DNA of 64,000 nucleotides from Acidobacteriota bacterium (GTDB taxonomy: Bacteria > Acidobacteriota > Blastocatellia > Pyrinomonadales > Pyrinomonadaceae): assembly GCA_020199775.1 (NCBI GenBank), contig JAIVJZ010000056.1:1-64000 (forward strand). The letters run 5' to 3'. Shown one piece after another: positions 44,766 to 55,001 of the stretch; the first letter of the stretch is position 1, and the number at the start of each line of letters is the position of its first letter. The translations under genes were made by a program, and so were the position numbers. The notes beneath the pieces were generated by a model. It saw nothing but the letters and a program-made list of their open reading frames with translations. It searched no databases and was not told where the DNA came from.

Positions 44766-45575
44766 TCACGCATCCCCTGCCTCTTCCACGCCCCGCCGCT
44801 CACCCCTCTGCTCGCGCGAGAACCCGCGCCGCGAGCCGCGTATGAAGTCCGCGAGATGCCGCACATGCTCGTCTCCATCCTGTTCCAACTGTTCGAGCGC
44901 GTCCGCCAGCGGCAGGCGCGTGCGAAACAGAAGTTGATAAGCGCGCTTCAATGCCAGCCTCGACGCGGGCGCAAAACCCGCGCGCCGCAACCCCACAGTG
45001 TTCAAACCACGCACCCTCGCAGGATTCCCGTCCGTCGTGAAGAACGGCAACACGTCCTGCACGATCTTCGACTTCCCCCCCACCATCGCATACCTCCCCA
45101 TCCTCACAAACTGGTGCGCCCCCACGTTCGACGACAAAAACACATGATCCTCAACCGTGATGTGCCCCGCCAACGCCACCCCGTTCGCAAAGATGTTGTC
45201 GTCGCCCACCTCGCAGTTGTGCGCGACGTGCACCCCGATCATCAAAAAGTTCCGGCTGCCCACACGCGTCTCCCCGCCTTCCCCGCTCGCCCGGTGCAAC
45301 GTCGCCCCCTCGCGGATCAAATTATCATCCCCAATCACCAGACGGCTCGCCTCACCCTTAAACTTCACGTCCTGCGGCTCGCCCCCCAAAGTCGCATGCT
45401 CAAAGACCCGGTTACGCGCCCCCAAAATCGTGTATCGCTTAACCACCGCATGCGCCCCGATCTCGCACCCCTCCCCGATCACCACATCCTCTTCAATCAC
45501 CACATACGCGCCCACCCGCACGCCCGAACCGAGTTCGGCGCGCGGACTGACCACGGCTGTCGCATGAATTTCCAT
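44766..45575 (-). CDS. lpxA: UDP-N-acetylglucosamine O-acyltransferase
   Basis: LpxA carries out the first step of lipid A synthesis. The 269-aa protein starts MEIHATAVVSPRAELG and is a left-handed beta-helix: YVVIEEDVVIGEGCEIG, then EPQDVKFKGEASRLVIGDDNLIREGATLHR, the catalytic His in NFLMIGVHVAHNCEVGDDNIFANG, and VEDHVFLSSNVGAHQFVRMG. The C-terminal helical part (RGLNTVGLRRAGFAPASRLALKRAYQLLF) is typical. Length is normal. It is the first gene of the minus-strand lpxA-lpxD pair; upstream is a long gene-poor stretch. Confidence 0.96.
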   Translation of the reverse strand: MEIHATAVVSPRAELGSGVRVGAYVVIEEDVVIGEGCEIGAHAVVKRYTILGARNRVFEHATLGGEPQDVKFKGEASRLVIGDDNLIREGATLHRASGEGGETRVGSRNFLMIGVHVAHNCEVGDDNIFANGVALAGHITVEDHVFLSSNVGAHQFVRMGRYAMVGGKSKIVQDVLPFFTTDGNPARVRGLNTVGLRRAGFAPASRLALKRAYQLLFRTRLPLADALEQLEQDGDEHVRHLADFIRGSRRGFSREQRGERRGVEEAGDA

Positions 45576-45953
45576 GAGAGTTTCTTGCGCGCCGGATGGT
45601 ACATCCCCGCCCCCCCATTCGCAATCCTCCCAAGCATCAACACCCGCTCCAGGAGTCCCAACCTTTTACCCCAAAACCGACCCACATTTCACGGATTTAA
45701 CGCCCCAAACACCCCCATCCGATTGCTCGTAACCTTGCAATACCTCTTAAGTCCTTTAGATACGCCTCGCTGCAAACAAATTTCCCGAAAAACCTATTGC
45801 CATCCCATAGCCAGACGGTTAATCTCCGCCCCACGGTTGCCCCCTTATCCGGGCACTCCGGCTTTTCGACATTCTCATACAGACACACTAATCCTAAGCC
45901 GCCACTAAACCCGATTTACGGCAGCTTAGAAAATTTTCAGATGAACCGACTTG
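45576..45953. other. Gene-free stretch upstream of lpxA
   Basis: These 378 bp hold no convincing gene. They are C-rich near lpxA (runs of C at 45608-45617) and more AT-rich toward 45953. A minus-strand frame of about 63 codons (45697-45888, GTG start) exists but lacks support. Promoters for lpxA must lie here; none stands out. Confidence 0.5.
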
Positions 45954-46190
45954 CTAGAACAGAGCCAGCACGCTCGGCAGCATGCTCAAGACAATCTCCG
46001 TTACCGGATCATCGGCTGCGGCTTTGTCCGTGTGAATGATGCCATTGTCCTCAGCCTCAGTAGTTGCCGAAGGCGGGGGCGGCGGAGTGTCTGTCTTCCA
46101 AGGGTGAATTATGCCCTCGTCACCAAATGTGGAGATGGAAAACAAGAGAATTAAAACGCCCGTGGTAATTAGCTGTTGTAGTTTTTTCAT
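45954..46190 (-). CDS. Small exported peptide with repeated GIIH motif
   Basis: The 78-aa product has a strong signal peptide: two lysines after Met, a hydrophobic core (LITTGVLILLFSIS) and likely cleavage after STFG. The mature peptide of about 55 residues has two copies of a short motif, DEGIIHPWKTD and DNGIIHTDKAA, separated by a PPPPP run and an acidic stretch, and ends with a hydrophobic tail (EIVLSMLPSVLALF). I know no named family. It is transcribed divergently from the TPR-HTH-receiver regulator at 46472, an arrangement reminiscent of pheromone-receptor pairs. Two ATGs 10 bases apart occur; that at 46190 is in frame. A strong ribosome site is not visible. Confidence 0.6.
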   Translation of the reverse strand: MKKLQQLITTGVLILLFSISTFGDEGIIHPWKTDTPPPPPSATTEAEDNGIIHTDKAAADDPVTEIVLSMLPSVLALF

Positions 46191-46222
46191 GATTTTTCAT
46201 GCAAAGGTGAAGGTGCATTACA

Positions 46223-46308
46223 GGCTGTAAGGAGCGTGGTGGCAGAAGTTTATCCTACCCGTTCGATCTTGCCAGCAGAAATAGGGGTAAGCCTCTGCTG
46301 TTACAGCC
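46223..46308. promoter_or_regulatory. Nested inverted repeats between peptide and regulator genes
   Basis: GGCTGTAA (46223-46230) is complementary to TTACAGCC (46301-46308), and CAGCAGA (46273-46279) to TCTGCTG (46294-46300), so the two stems stack directly on the right side. This could be an operator or a structured RNA in the shared 281-bp intergenic region (46191-46471). Confidence 0.45.
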
Positions 46309-46471
46309 ATTTGCTTGCATTGCACTCGATTGAAAAGTCGCTTTAAACGGCTTGTAGCCAGCAATCCCCATCAAGCCATTCAAGGCGAGTTAAGGGGGGC
46401 ATCTTAGCACTGCATGTATCTTGCAGCACTGTGACAAGTTTTTTGCATCCACACGGAAAGGCAAGTCTCAG

Positions 46472-48376
46472 ATGACCTTAGTGAAAGACCTGCGCCACAA
46501 AATAGCAGACCCGGCTATTACCAATGACGAACGAGCACTAAAGCGTTGCGAACTCGCAAAGCAGTTAGAGATGGTGGGCAATTATGAGGGGGCGAGCGAA
46601 GTGATGGGTGAACTATGGCAGGGCATTGGGGAACGGCCTGCTATAGAAGGGCTTGACCAATACACGGTGGCAGAAGTGCTTTTGCGCGTTGGAGTAATAA
46701 GCGAGTCAATTGGCAGTATCAAGCAAATAGAGGGAGCGCAAGAGAAGGCCAAAGACCTAATTACTGAAAGCATCAGGCTCTTCGAGGCATTAGAGAAAGA
46801 AGAGAAAGTGGCTGAGGCACAAATTGAAATCGCTGGGTGTTATTGGCATACGGGTGAGTTGGGTGAGGCGCGGGCGATGTTGCAGAGTGCGCTGAATCTC
46901 CTTGTCAATTCAGATAGTGAAATAAAAGCGGCTGCTTTACTTCGTACCGCAGTAATCGAGCAATGTACCCAGAGGTATAACGACGCTTTATGTATTCTTA
47001 CTGAAGCTGCGCCAGTCTTTAAAAAGTGTAATAACGATTTACTGCTAGCAAAATTTCATAGCGAGATTGCTAATGTACTGAACTACCTCATTAAAGCGGA
47101 ATATCGTGAAGATTATGTAGACCGTGCTCTCATTGAATATGAGGCAGCGAGTTTCTATTTCGAGCAGGTCGGGCACGCTCGCTATCAGGCTTGCGTAGAA
47201 AACAATTTAGGCTTCTTGTTTTCCACAGTAGGAAAATTTAACGAAGCGCATGAACATCTTGACCGAGCGCAGGCGTTGAGCACGACGCTCAAAGACCATG
47301 CTTATCTCGCCCAAGTAGATAACACACGTGCTCAGGTGTTGCTCGAACAGCGGCGGAATGCGGAGTCGGAAAAGTTGGTGCGTGCGGCAGTGCGGGTGCT
47401 GGAGAGGGGCGGGGAGCAGTCGTTGTATGCGGAGGCGTTGATGACGCATGGGATTGCGTTGGCGCGTCTGAATAAGCCAAAGACCGCGCAGGAGGTGTTA
47501 GAGAAGGCGGGCAGGGTCGCGGAGGAGGCGGGTGATGTGGAGAGCGCGGGGCAGGCGGCGTTGACGATAATTGAGGAGGTTGGGTCGAACCTGTCGGAAT
47601 CGGAGTTGAGCAAGATTTATTTGCGCGCCGCGGGGTTGCTGGAGAAGTCGCAGAACATGGCGACGCTCAAGCGCCTGTGCGAGTGCGCGCGCCGCGTGTT
47701 GTTCCTCACGCACGCGGCGGCCGCGCCGCCTGACTGGAAGGGTTTTTCTTTCAGGGAGGCGGTGCGGCGCTATGAGTCGCACCTGATTGAGCGCGCGCTC
47801 AAGGACGCCGATGGGATGGTCTCAAAGGCGGCGCAGCTGCTCGGCTTCAAGCATCACCACAGCCTCATCTCGCTGCTCAAGAACCGGCACAAGCATCTGC
47901 TGCATGTGCGCACGCCCATCGTGCCGCGCAAGCGGAGCATCATCCACTCGACCGCCCCTAGTCGTGCGCTCGGACGCCCGGCGGAGAAGGCCGCGCGGAC
48001 GGTGTCGATCCTGCACGTCGAGGACAACCAGACGGTCGCCGTGGCGGTCAGGGACATGCTTACAGAAGAGGGATGGACGGTGCGCCACTGTGCCGACGGC
48101 GCGGACGCGCGGCGCGAGATCGCGGGCAACGCGCGTTATGATCTGCTCCTGCTGGACAACGAGTTGCCGGGCACAAGCGGCATCGAGTTGGCGCGTTGGG
48201 CGCGCAGCCTGCCACGCCGTCGTCAAACTCCGATCATCATGTTTTCGGCGAGTGATTGTGAGGCGGAAGCGCGCCGAGCGGGAGCGGACGCTTTCCTGCG
48301 CAAGCCCAAAGACATCACGCGACTGGTCGAGGCGGTGGCGCGCCTCCTGCTGGCCGACAAGCCCGCCCGGCATTAG
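46472..48376 (+). CDS. TPR sensor - Fis-type HTH - response-regulator receiver protein
   Basis: From ATG 46472 the protein is 634 aa; a TTG at 46421 would add a short unconvincing leader. Residues about 1-410 are TPR-type helical repeats (ELAKQLEMVGNYEGASEVMGELW; NNLGFLFSTVGKFNEAHEHLDRAQAL). Residues about 428-480 match a Fis-like HTH (FREAVRRYESHLIERALKDADGMVSKAAQLLGF). Residues about 510-620 are a receiver domain: VEDN acidic pair, phosphoacceptor Asp in LLLLDNELPG, Ser in FSAS, Lys in LRKP. The order TPR-HTH-REC is unusual: TPR domains bind peptides in RRNPP regulators of Firmicutes, so a peptide-responsive transcription factor is a reasonable inference. Its 5' half is more AT-rich than the 3' half. 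A terminator follows at 48439. Confidence 0.85.
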   Translation: MTLVKDLRHKIADPAITNDERALKRCELAKQLEMVGNYEGASEVMGELWQGIGERPAIEGLDQYTVAEVLLRVGVISESIGSIKQIEGAQEKAKDLITESIRLFEALEKEEKVAEAQIEIAGCYWHTGELGEARAMLQSALNLLVNSDSEIKAAALLRTAVIEQCTQRYNDALCILTEAAPVFKKCNNDLLLAKFHSEIANVLNYLIKAEYREDYVDRALIEYEAASFYFEQVGHARYQACVENNLGFLFSTVGKFNEAHEHLDRAQALSTTLKDHAYLAQVDNTRAQVLLEQRRNAESEKLVRAAVRVLERGGEQSLYAEALMTHGIALARLNKPKTAQEVLEKAGRVAEEAGDVESAGQAALTIIEEVGSNLSESELSKIYLRAAGLLEKSQNMATLKRLCECARRVLFLTHAAAAPPDWKGFSFREAVRRYESHLIERALKDADGMVSKAAQLLGFKHHHSLISLLKNRHKHLLHVRTPIVPRKRSIIHSTAPSRALGRPAEKAARTVSILHVEDNQTVAVAVRDMLTEEGWTVRHCADGADARREIAGNARYDLLLLDNELPGTSGIELARWARSLPRRRQTPIIMFSASDCEAEARRAGADAFLRKPKDITRLVEAVARLLLADKPARH

Positions 48377-48438
48377 AAGATTCGGGATGAAGTGGGCATC
48401 CCGAAGGCACGGTCGCGTCCGGGCGCGCGTCCATGCCG

Positions 48439-48482
48439 CGAAGGTCGCCGCGCGTGTCTCCCGCGTGGCGGCCTTCGTTTTT
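48439..48482 (+). terminator. Rho-independent terminator
   Basis: A 16-bp stem (48439-48454 with 48462-48477, two G-U pairs) is followed by TTTTT, 62 bp after the stop of the TPR-HTH-receiver gene. It lies in the 383-bp gene-free stretch 48377-48759, which also holds a GC-rich tandem (GCGACCCCGGCGC twice, about 48515-48541) and the promoter below. Confidence 0.85.
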
Positions 48483-48576
48483 GTCGCGCCCGGCGAGTTG
48501 ATCCGGGCGCGTCGCGACCCCGGCGCGCGACCCCGGCGCGCGCCCGCGCGCCGCTCGGGGAAGTGTCTCCACTGTC

Positions 48577-48605
48577 TTGTGTTTACGAGAGTATGCCTTT
48601 ATCAT
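48577..48605 (+). promoter_or_regulatory. Possible sigma-70 promoter for the radical SAM gene
   Basis: TTGTGT (48577-48582) and TATCAT (48600-48605) are separated by 17 bp. The predicted leader is about 150 nt. The GGAGG ribosome site at 48744-48748 precedes the GTG start. Confidence 0.4.
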
Positions 48606-48759
48606 AGCGCGTCGCCTGTAGCCTGCCTCGTGCCACACGGTTGGTTGGAGCAGGCTAAAATCTTGCAGGACGGCCGGGCGTTAAAATGTTCGGCGGTTTT
48701 CCCAAACTTCAAGCATCTGAAACGGGGCGGGAAACTAACTCTCGGAGGACGAAAGTCTA

Positions 48760-50729
<1,970 letters not shown>

Positions 50730-50733
<4 letters not shown>

Positions 50734-51179
50734 AAATGGGTCATGACTAGATAGGGGACAGCCGATCTAGTGATTTTAAGTAAGGAGACGGTGTATTTGC
50801 GAATCACTTCCGCCGTCACTTTGTCGCCGACGGTTCTGGCAAAGTAGCCGTCTTCCCAGAACTCTCCGCCCCTCAGTTGCCGCTTGACCTGTGGGAACTC
50901 GCGGAACACGGCGCGCGCGCTCAGACTTTTGAAACGCGTCACTACCTGCGCTATCGAGTAGCGTGGCGGAAACGAACAGAACAGATGCACATGGTCAGGG
51001 CTGACTTCCATCTCGTCTATCGTGATGTCGTAGACCTCAGCAATCTCTTTGAACATCTATTCGACTCTTGTTTGCAGCGCACCGATGAGGATGCGCTTGC
51101 GGTACTTCGGCGACCAGACCAAGTGGTATGCCGTGTCATAAGCGGCGTGCGCGGTTCTTCTAAAGATTATGCGCGCATT
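50730..51179 (-). pseudogene. tnpA: IS200/IS605 transposase TnpA, interrupted remnant
   Basis: Y1 (HUH) transposase. The N-terminal part (YHLVWSPKYRKRILIGALQTRVE, without a recognisable start codon) is separated by an in-frame TAG (51057-51059) from the rest, which keeps the HUH motif in SPDHVHLFCSFPP and FWEDGYFARTVGDKVTAEVIRKY. The C-terminus after that diverges (TVSLLKITRS...) and ends over the stop of the radical SAM gene, so the expected element end is lost. Non-functional unless amber is suppressed. It marks the left edge of the AT-rich island. Confidence 0.85.
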
Positions 51180-51192
51180 CTATCAATCTCAG

Positions 51193-51444
51193 CTATCTTG
51201 CGCGCGGGCATCGAACCCCCGCGCAAGATGGTTCATCCATCCCCGCCGCAAGCGGCGGGGCATTAAGAACCTTTTTCGTAAAAGGTCGGATTTTTAGTGA
51301 GTTCACTTCACATCGGAATGGATTTGCTCTGTCAGGGTATGCTGATGCAAGACTCTCATCGTATGCGTCGGCGAGTAAATCTAAATTTATCGTATCTAAT
51401 GATCGCTCAATAGTATTTAGTGCCGCCATGCGAACAATATCCAT
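51193..51444 (-). pseudogene. Truncated reading frame cut by the IS200/IS605 relic
   Basis: From ATG 51444 the frame encodes about 59 residues of ordinary-looking AT-rich coding sequence (MDIVRMAALNTIERSLDTIN ... NPFRCEVNSLKIRPF) and then runs into the insertion-element hairpins (NAPPLAAGMDEP...), which cannot be native. I do not recognise the family. Just upstream, on the same strand and across the IS5-type element, another fragment ending LAGKTMAFRF-stop (about 51478-51560) also looks like the tail of a lost gene. Both suggest decayed island cargo. Confidence 0.4.
51195..51260. repeat. IS200/IS605 end hairpins
   Basis: One imperfect hairpin (ATCTTGCGCG...CGCGCAAGAT, 51195-51229) and one perfect palindrome CCCCGCCGC AA GCGGCGGGG (51241-51260) lie just upstream of tnpA. 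Subterminal palindromes of this kind are recognised by TnpA at element ends. Confidence 0.75.
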
Positions 51445-51562
51445 CGCATAAGAGATGACACCGTTTGTGGCGCATTAGAATCTGAAGGCCATCGTCTTAC
51501 CAGCTAAATTCGCCCTCTGGTCGAACGGTAATTCGCTATCTACGAGTTTAAGAAAGTTTCTA

Positions 51563-52443
51563 GAAGTCATCCCTAAACTGGTTGACAAGTAGTTTGGATT
51601 CGATAGCTTACCAAGTCATGGAGGTTCTCTATGGCTTGGCGAGCGGTAACAGATAAACAATGGAAGTTGATCGAAGCCCAACTTCCAAAACGCAAACCAG
51701 ACAAGCGCGGCGGTCGTCCGCCACTGAGTGACCGCCAATGCTTTGAAGGCATCCTGTGGATACTCTGGACAGGTGCACCGTGGAGCGAACTGCCGGAGCG
51801 GTACGGCTCAAAAAGTGCCGTCCATCGTCGCCTCTCGGAGTGGGCTGAAAGCGATGTTCTCTTGAACTTATGGCGCGCTTTCCTTGACCAACTTAATGAC
51901 GCCCGACGGATTCGCTGGAACGAGTGCTTTGTTGACGGCATGTTCGTGACGGCGAAACAGGGGGCGACTGTGTGGGCAAGACCAAACGCGGCAAGGGGAC
52001 AAAGCTTATGGTACTGGCAGATGGCAAAGGTACTCCGCTCGGAATATGCGTGGAGGCGGCTTCCCCGGCAGAAGTCAAACTGCTTGAACGCACGCTCGAC
52101 GCGGTGAAGGTTAAGCGGCGACGCGGAGTCAGACGCCGCCCGCACAAATTCGAACGCCTGATTGCAGACCGTGGCTATGACAGCAACCCCGCTCGTGCGC
52201 TGCTAGTCAAACGTGACATCGAGCCGATTATTCCGAAGCGGAAGAACAACCGAGTGGCAACGCATCAAGACGGGCGCAAGCTCCGAAGATACAAGCGTAG
52301 GTGGATCATTGAGCGCACCAACTCGTGGCTGCAAAACTTCCGTCGCCTGGTCGCCCGCTATGAGCGTAAGGTTAAAAACTTTGAAGCACTGGTTCATCTG
52401 GCTTGTGCTTTAGTCACTCTCAAAAAGGTTTAGGGATGAGTTC
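51563..52443 (+). mobile_element. IS5-family insertion sequence (IS427-group-like)
   Basis: The 881-bp element has terminal inverted repeats GAAGTCATCCCTAAAC (left, from 51563) and the reverse complement of GAACTCATCCCTAAAC (right, ending 52443), with one mismatch. Flanks read CTA-G at the left and C-TAA at the right, matching the PyTAPu target duplication of the IS427 group. The transposase stop codon (52431-52433) lies in the right repeat, as is usual for compact IS5 elements. It splits AT-rich island sequence. Confidence 0.85.
51631..52433 (+). pseudogene. IS5-family DDE transposase in two frames
   Basis: Frame 1 (51631-52107) encodes the N-terminal DUF4096-like helix-turn-helix part (WRAVTDKQWKLIEAQLP, ILWILWTGAPWSELPERYG, VHRRLSEW) and the first catalytic Asp in FVDGMFV. 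Frame 2 (GTG 51972-52433) continues with GKTKRGKGTKLMVLADG (second Asp) and WIIERTNSWLQNFRRL (Glu). The frames meet at a run of five G (about 51958-51963): one additional G restores the normal reading KQGGDCVGKTKRGKGTK. This is either a recent deletion, a sequencing error, or -1 programmed slippage, which some IS427 elements use. All DDE residues are intact. Confidence 0.85.
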
Positions 52444-52556
52444 TAACGTCTTCGTAGATGTATTAATCAAGGATACCCTTGATCTACCAAAGAAGATTAC
52501 CAGCTCCAAAGAAAAGTGTTGGAGTTGCGCAGTCATAACGAATCAGCAGCGCCAAG

Positions 52557-55001
52557 CTAGAAGTTTACCAACAACTTGTAGTCAAAGGCAGTATCAAGTT
52601 CGTTTTTGTTCTGATCATTATTATAATGCACGGTCATCCATCGTTTCTCATTCTCCCAACTAACCATCATTACCCGGCCATAGATTTTATGCTCAACGCG
52701 AGCTTTTTCTATTGAATCATCTCTCCTTATATCGTTCTTTACCTCTACTAGCAGAATACCACCACCCTTTCTTCTATTGTTAACTCCTACCACAAAGTCG
52801 GGGAAAAAGTGCCCACCAGTAGATAATACTGCCGCTATAGACCAAGGTTTTCTTACCAAGTTCCGATGCCACCAGAGCACTGTTCCAGTCACATCCGCGT
52901 CAAGTAATTTTGCAAATGCCACTTCCCAAGAGTTCAAACCCTGTGGAAGCACACCATAGACGTTATGCTTCGAACTCTGTAGAGGTATTTCCGACACTAT
53001 AAGATTTGGTAGTAGTTCCGTTTCGTAAACTTCAATATTCTCCGCGCAACACCTCCGCTGGGCATTGCTGATAATCTCAGGATAAGTCACGACTATTAAA
53101 TTGAGTGCTTTCCTCAGCATGTCATCGTCATCTGCACCCCGAAGCCCATGATTTTCGAACTCTCTTTTCAGGCGATCAAGTAGTGTCTCATGAAGTTCTC
53201 TAGGGTCAAGATAATCAACATCAAACAATTTCCTAGCCCTCTTTGCGACCTCAATCGGAGACAACTTAGCGGCTATTGATTCTAATTTTGTATCTCCTGA
53301 AAATATCTCCTCTTCCTTTCTTATGACCTTGATACTCTCCCGCATGCCCGCAGTCAGTATTGCCTCGTCAAACTTTATTTTCGCACCGATGCAGTTCAGC
53401 AAATCATTTGTACCAATTGGTAGTCTTTCTGACTGGAAGCGAATCGGCATTCCCGCCCTAAGCTGATACGGATATTTTTCTGTAACTAGATGCTCATGTC
53501 GAACTGGGTTCCCCTGTTTGGATCTACCTTCTCCAGAAGGCATAACAAAATCCAATAGAGTGCCCTGTCGCGCAAAAAATGTAGATGATATTGCCGATGT
53601 ACCATCTTGTTCCTCACCAATACGTTCCCAGACCCTGTCTGCACTCTCCGGTGACCCTTGTAGCTGGAACATAGAGGCTTGTCCATTTTGAACCACTTGC
53701 ACTTGAGTTTGCCCCGCAATGTTTACAACCATTGTGTATGGGCTAATCGTTGCTAGCTCAGTCTTGATGGAGTTAATTTTTTGCGCAGCTGTCTCCAACC
53801 CTGCTTGGTTTTCAGCGTCAGCTAGAAAGACGTAGCCAAAATGTAGCAATTCAGGAGTTTGTCTACCCTGCAAGCGGCGATGCACACGTAGTATCCGACC
53901 GACAATCTGTAATCCAAAATCGGCATTCTGACTACCCCGCATTGAAACTAAAGTAAATGCACGGGGAGCATCAAATCCCAAGGCTATCGCCATTTTGAAG
54001 ATTAAAACTTCCTTACTTTCATCATTAGCAATTGCGACTAAATCAGCATCCGGCTCTTTTGCCGTATAAGATGAGATTGAATCCTTTGATACACCTAATT
54101 GGATCAACTTCTCTCTAGCTTTCTCAACGCTATTATCTGATGAATCAACCTGCACAAGCATAAGTGGCACGAGGTCAATCTTTGCCTCTTTTAACCCCTG
54201 CTTAATTTTATGTTGCGCAGCTACAGCATCAGACAACGCAGCCGACTCAAAATCTATTAACTGTTTCGTTCCTTGCTCATTTGCTATATATGCAACAGAC
54301 CTAATTCCTTTCTTAATAAGACCTGCCTCAACCGCATCAGTTCGGCTTACAGTAATTGTATGCAAGTGCTGGACACCAGAAGCGATCTTGAATTTCTCTA
54401 TATCTTTGTCATCCGGCGTAGCTGTGATCAACAGAGTGAATTCGGGGCGCATAACATCTCGATAAAACTTTACAGATTCGCGTGCGGCACTGAAGCCATG
54501 ATGCGCCTCATCGACCACTATAGCTATTTTGAACCCCTGCTCTCTTAGCATAGGTATTAAAGTATCAATAGCTAGAAAAGTATCACCATCATTTCGTACT
54601 CTGCGTGACTCCTTATTATTGGCTGCAACCGATGCCCAAGTTGTTACGAACACGTCTCCACTACGAGTTCCATAAGCAACCCTATCTGCCCTAATATCTC
54701 GTACACGCAGCCGCTTAAACTCTTTTTTGATCGCGATTTTCGCCTGCTCTACGAGGCCGTTGAAAGGGGTGAACCAAAACCACACTACATTATTTTGGCG
54801 ACTGAACTCCTCAGCAATATGACCAGCAATAATGGTCTTACCCGCCCCAGTAGGTGCTTGAATTAGGAGGCAGCCATTATAAGCAACCACATTGGCCCGG
54901 CTTATTTCATCATGTGCTGCATCAAGTAGGCCACTTGCATGATTAAAGATTTCGAGAGCGTTATTGACTGCATCCTGTTGATATTGTTTGAGTGGAATCA
55001 T
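52557..55001 (-). CDS. res: Type III restriction enzyme Res subunit
   Basis: The 814-aa protein is an SF2 helicase/translocase with a C-terminal nuclease. N-terminal motifs: Q-like MIPLKQYQQDAV, Walker A APTGAGKT (about 50), VVDEAHHG (DEAH box, about 172), ITATPDDKD (motif III) and VGRILRVHRR (motif VI). Near residue 725-745, PDFVVGVNN and GGILLVEVKND form the PD-(D/E)xK nuclease site. It acts with Mod to cut DNA after translocation or sliding between two unmethylated sites. The ATG at 55001 overlaps the Mod stop (ATGA), so expression is coupled. The gene is AT-rich, unlike the genome around it, indicating horizontal acquisition. Confidence 0.93.
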   Translation of the reverse strand: MIPLKQYQQDAVNNALEIFNHASGLLDAAHDEISRANVVAYNGCLLIQAPTGAGKTIIAGHIAEEFSRQNNVVWFWFTPFNGLVEQAKIAIKKEFKRLRVRDIRADRVAYGTRSGDVFVTTWASVAANNKESRRVRNDGDTFLAIDTLIPMLREQGFKIAIVVDEAHHGFSAARESVKFYRDVMRPEFTLLITATPDDKDIEKFKIASGVQHLHTITVSRTDAVEAGLIKKGIRSVAYIANEQGTKQLIDFESAALSDAVAAQHKIKQGLKEAKIDLVPLMLVQVDSSDNSVEKAREKLIQLGVSKDSISSYTAKEPDADLVAIANDESKEVLIFKMAIALGFDAPRAFTLVSMRGSQNADFGLQIVGRILRVHRRLQGRQTPELLHFGYVFLADAENQAGLETAAQKINSIKTELATISPYTMVVNIAGQTQVQVVQNGQASMFQLQGSPESADRVWERIGEEQDGTSAISSTFFARQGTLLDFVMPSGEGRSKQGNPVRHEHLVTEKYPYQLRAGMPIRFQSERLPIGTNDLLNCIGAKIKFDEAILTAGMRESIKVIRKEEEIFSGDTKLESIAAKLSPIEVAKRARKLFDVDYLDPRELHETLLDRLKREFENHGLRGADDDDMLRKALNLIVVTYPEIISNAQRRCCAENIEVYETELLPNLIVSEIPLQSSKHNVYGVLPQGLNSWEVAFAKLLDADVTGTVLWWHRNLVRKPWSIAAVLSTGGHFFPDFVVGVNNRRKGGGILLVEVKNDIRRDDSIEKARVEHKIYGRVMMVSWENEKRWMTVHYNNDQNKNELDTAFDYKLLVNF

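Noticed and set aside
45697..45888. 63-codon minus-strand frame upstream of lpxA
   Set aside because: GTG start with no ribosome site, no recognisable features; kept only as a possibility in the gene-free stretch.
52403..52663. Plus-strand frame across the right IS5 end
   Set aside because: It begins in the transposase end and runs antisense into res; no support as a gene, though part may be a relic of pre-insertion sequence.
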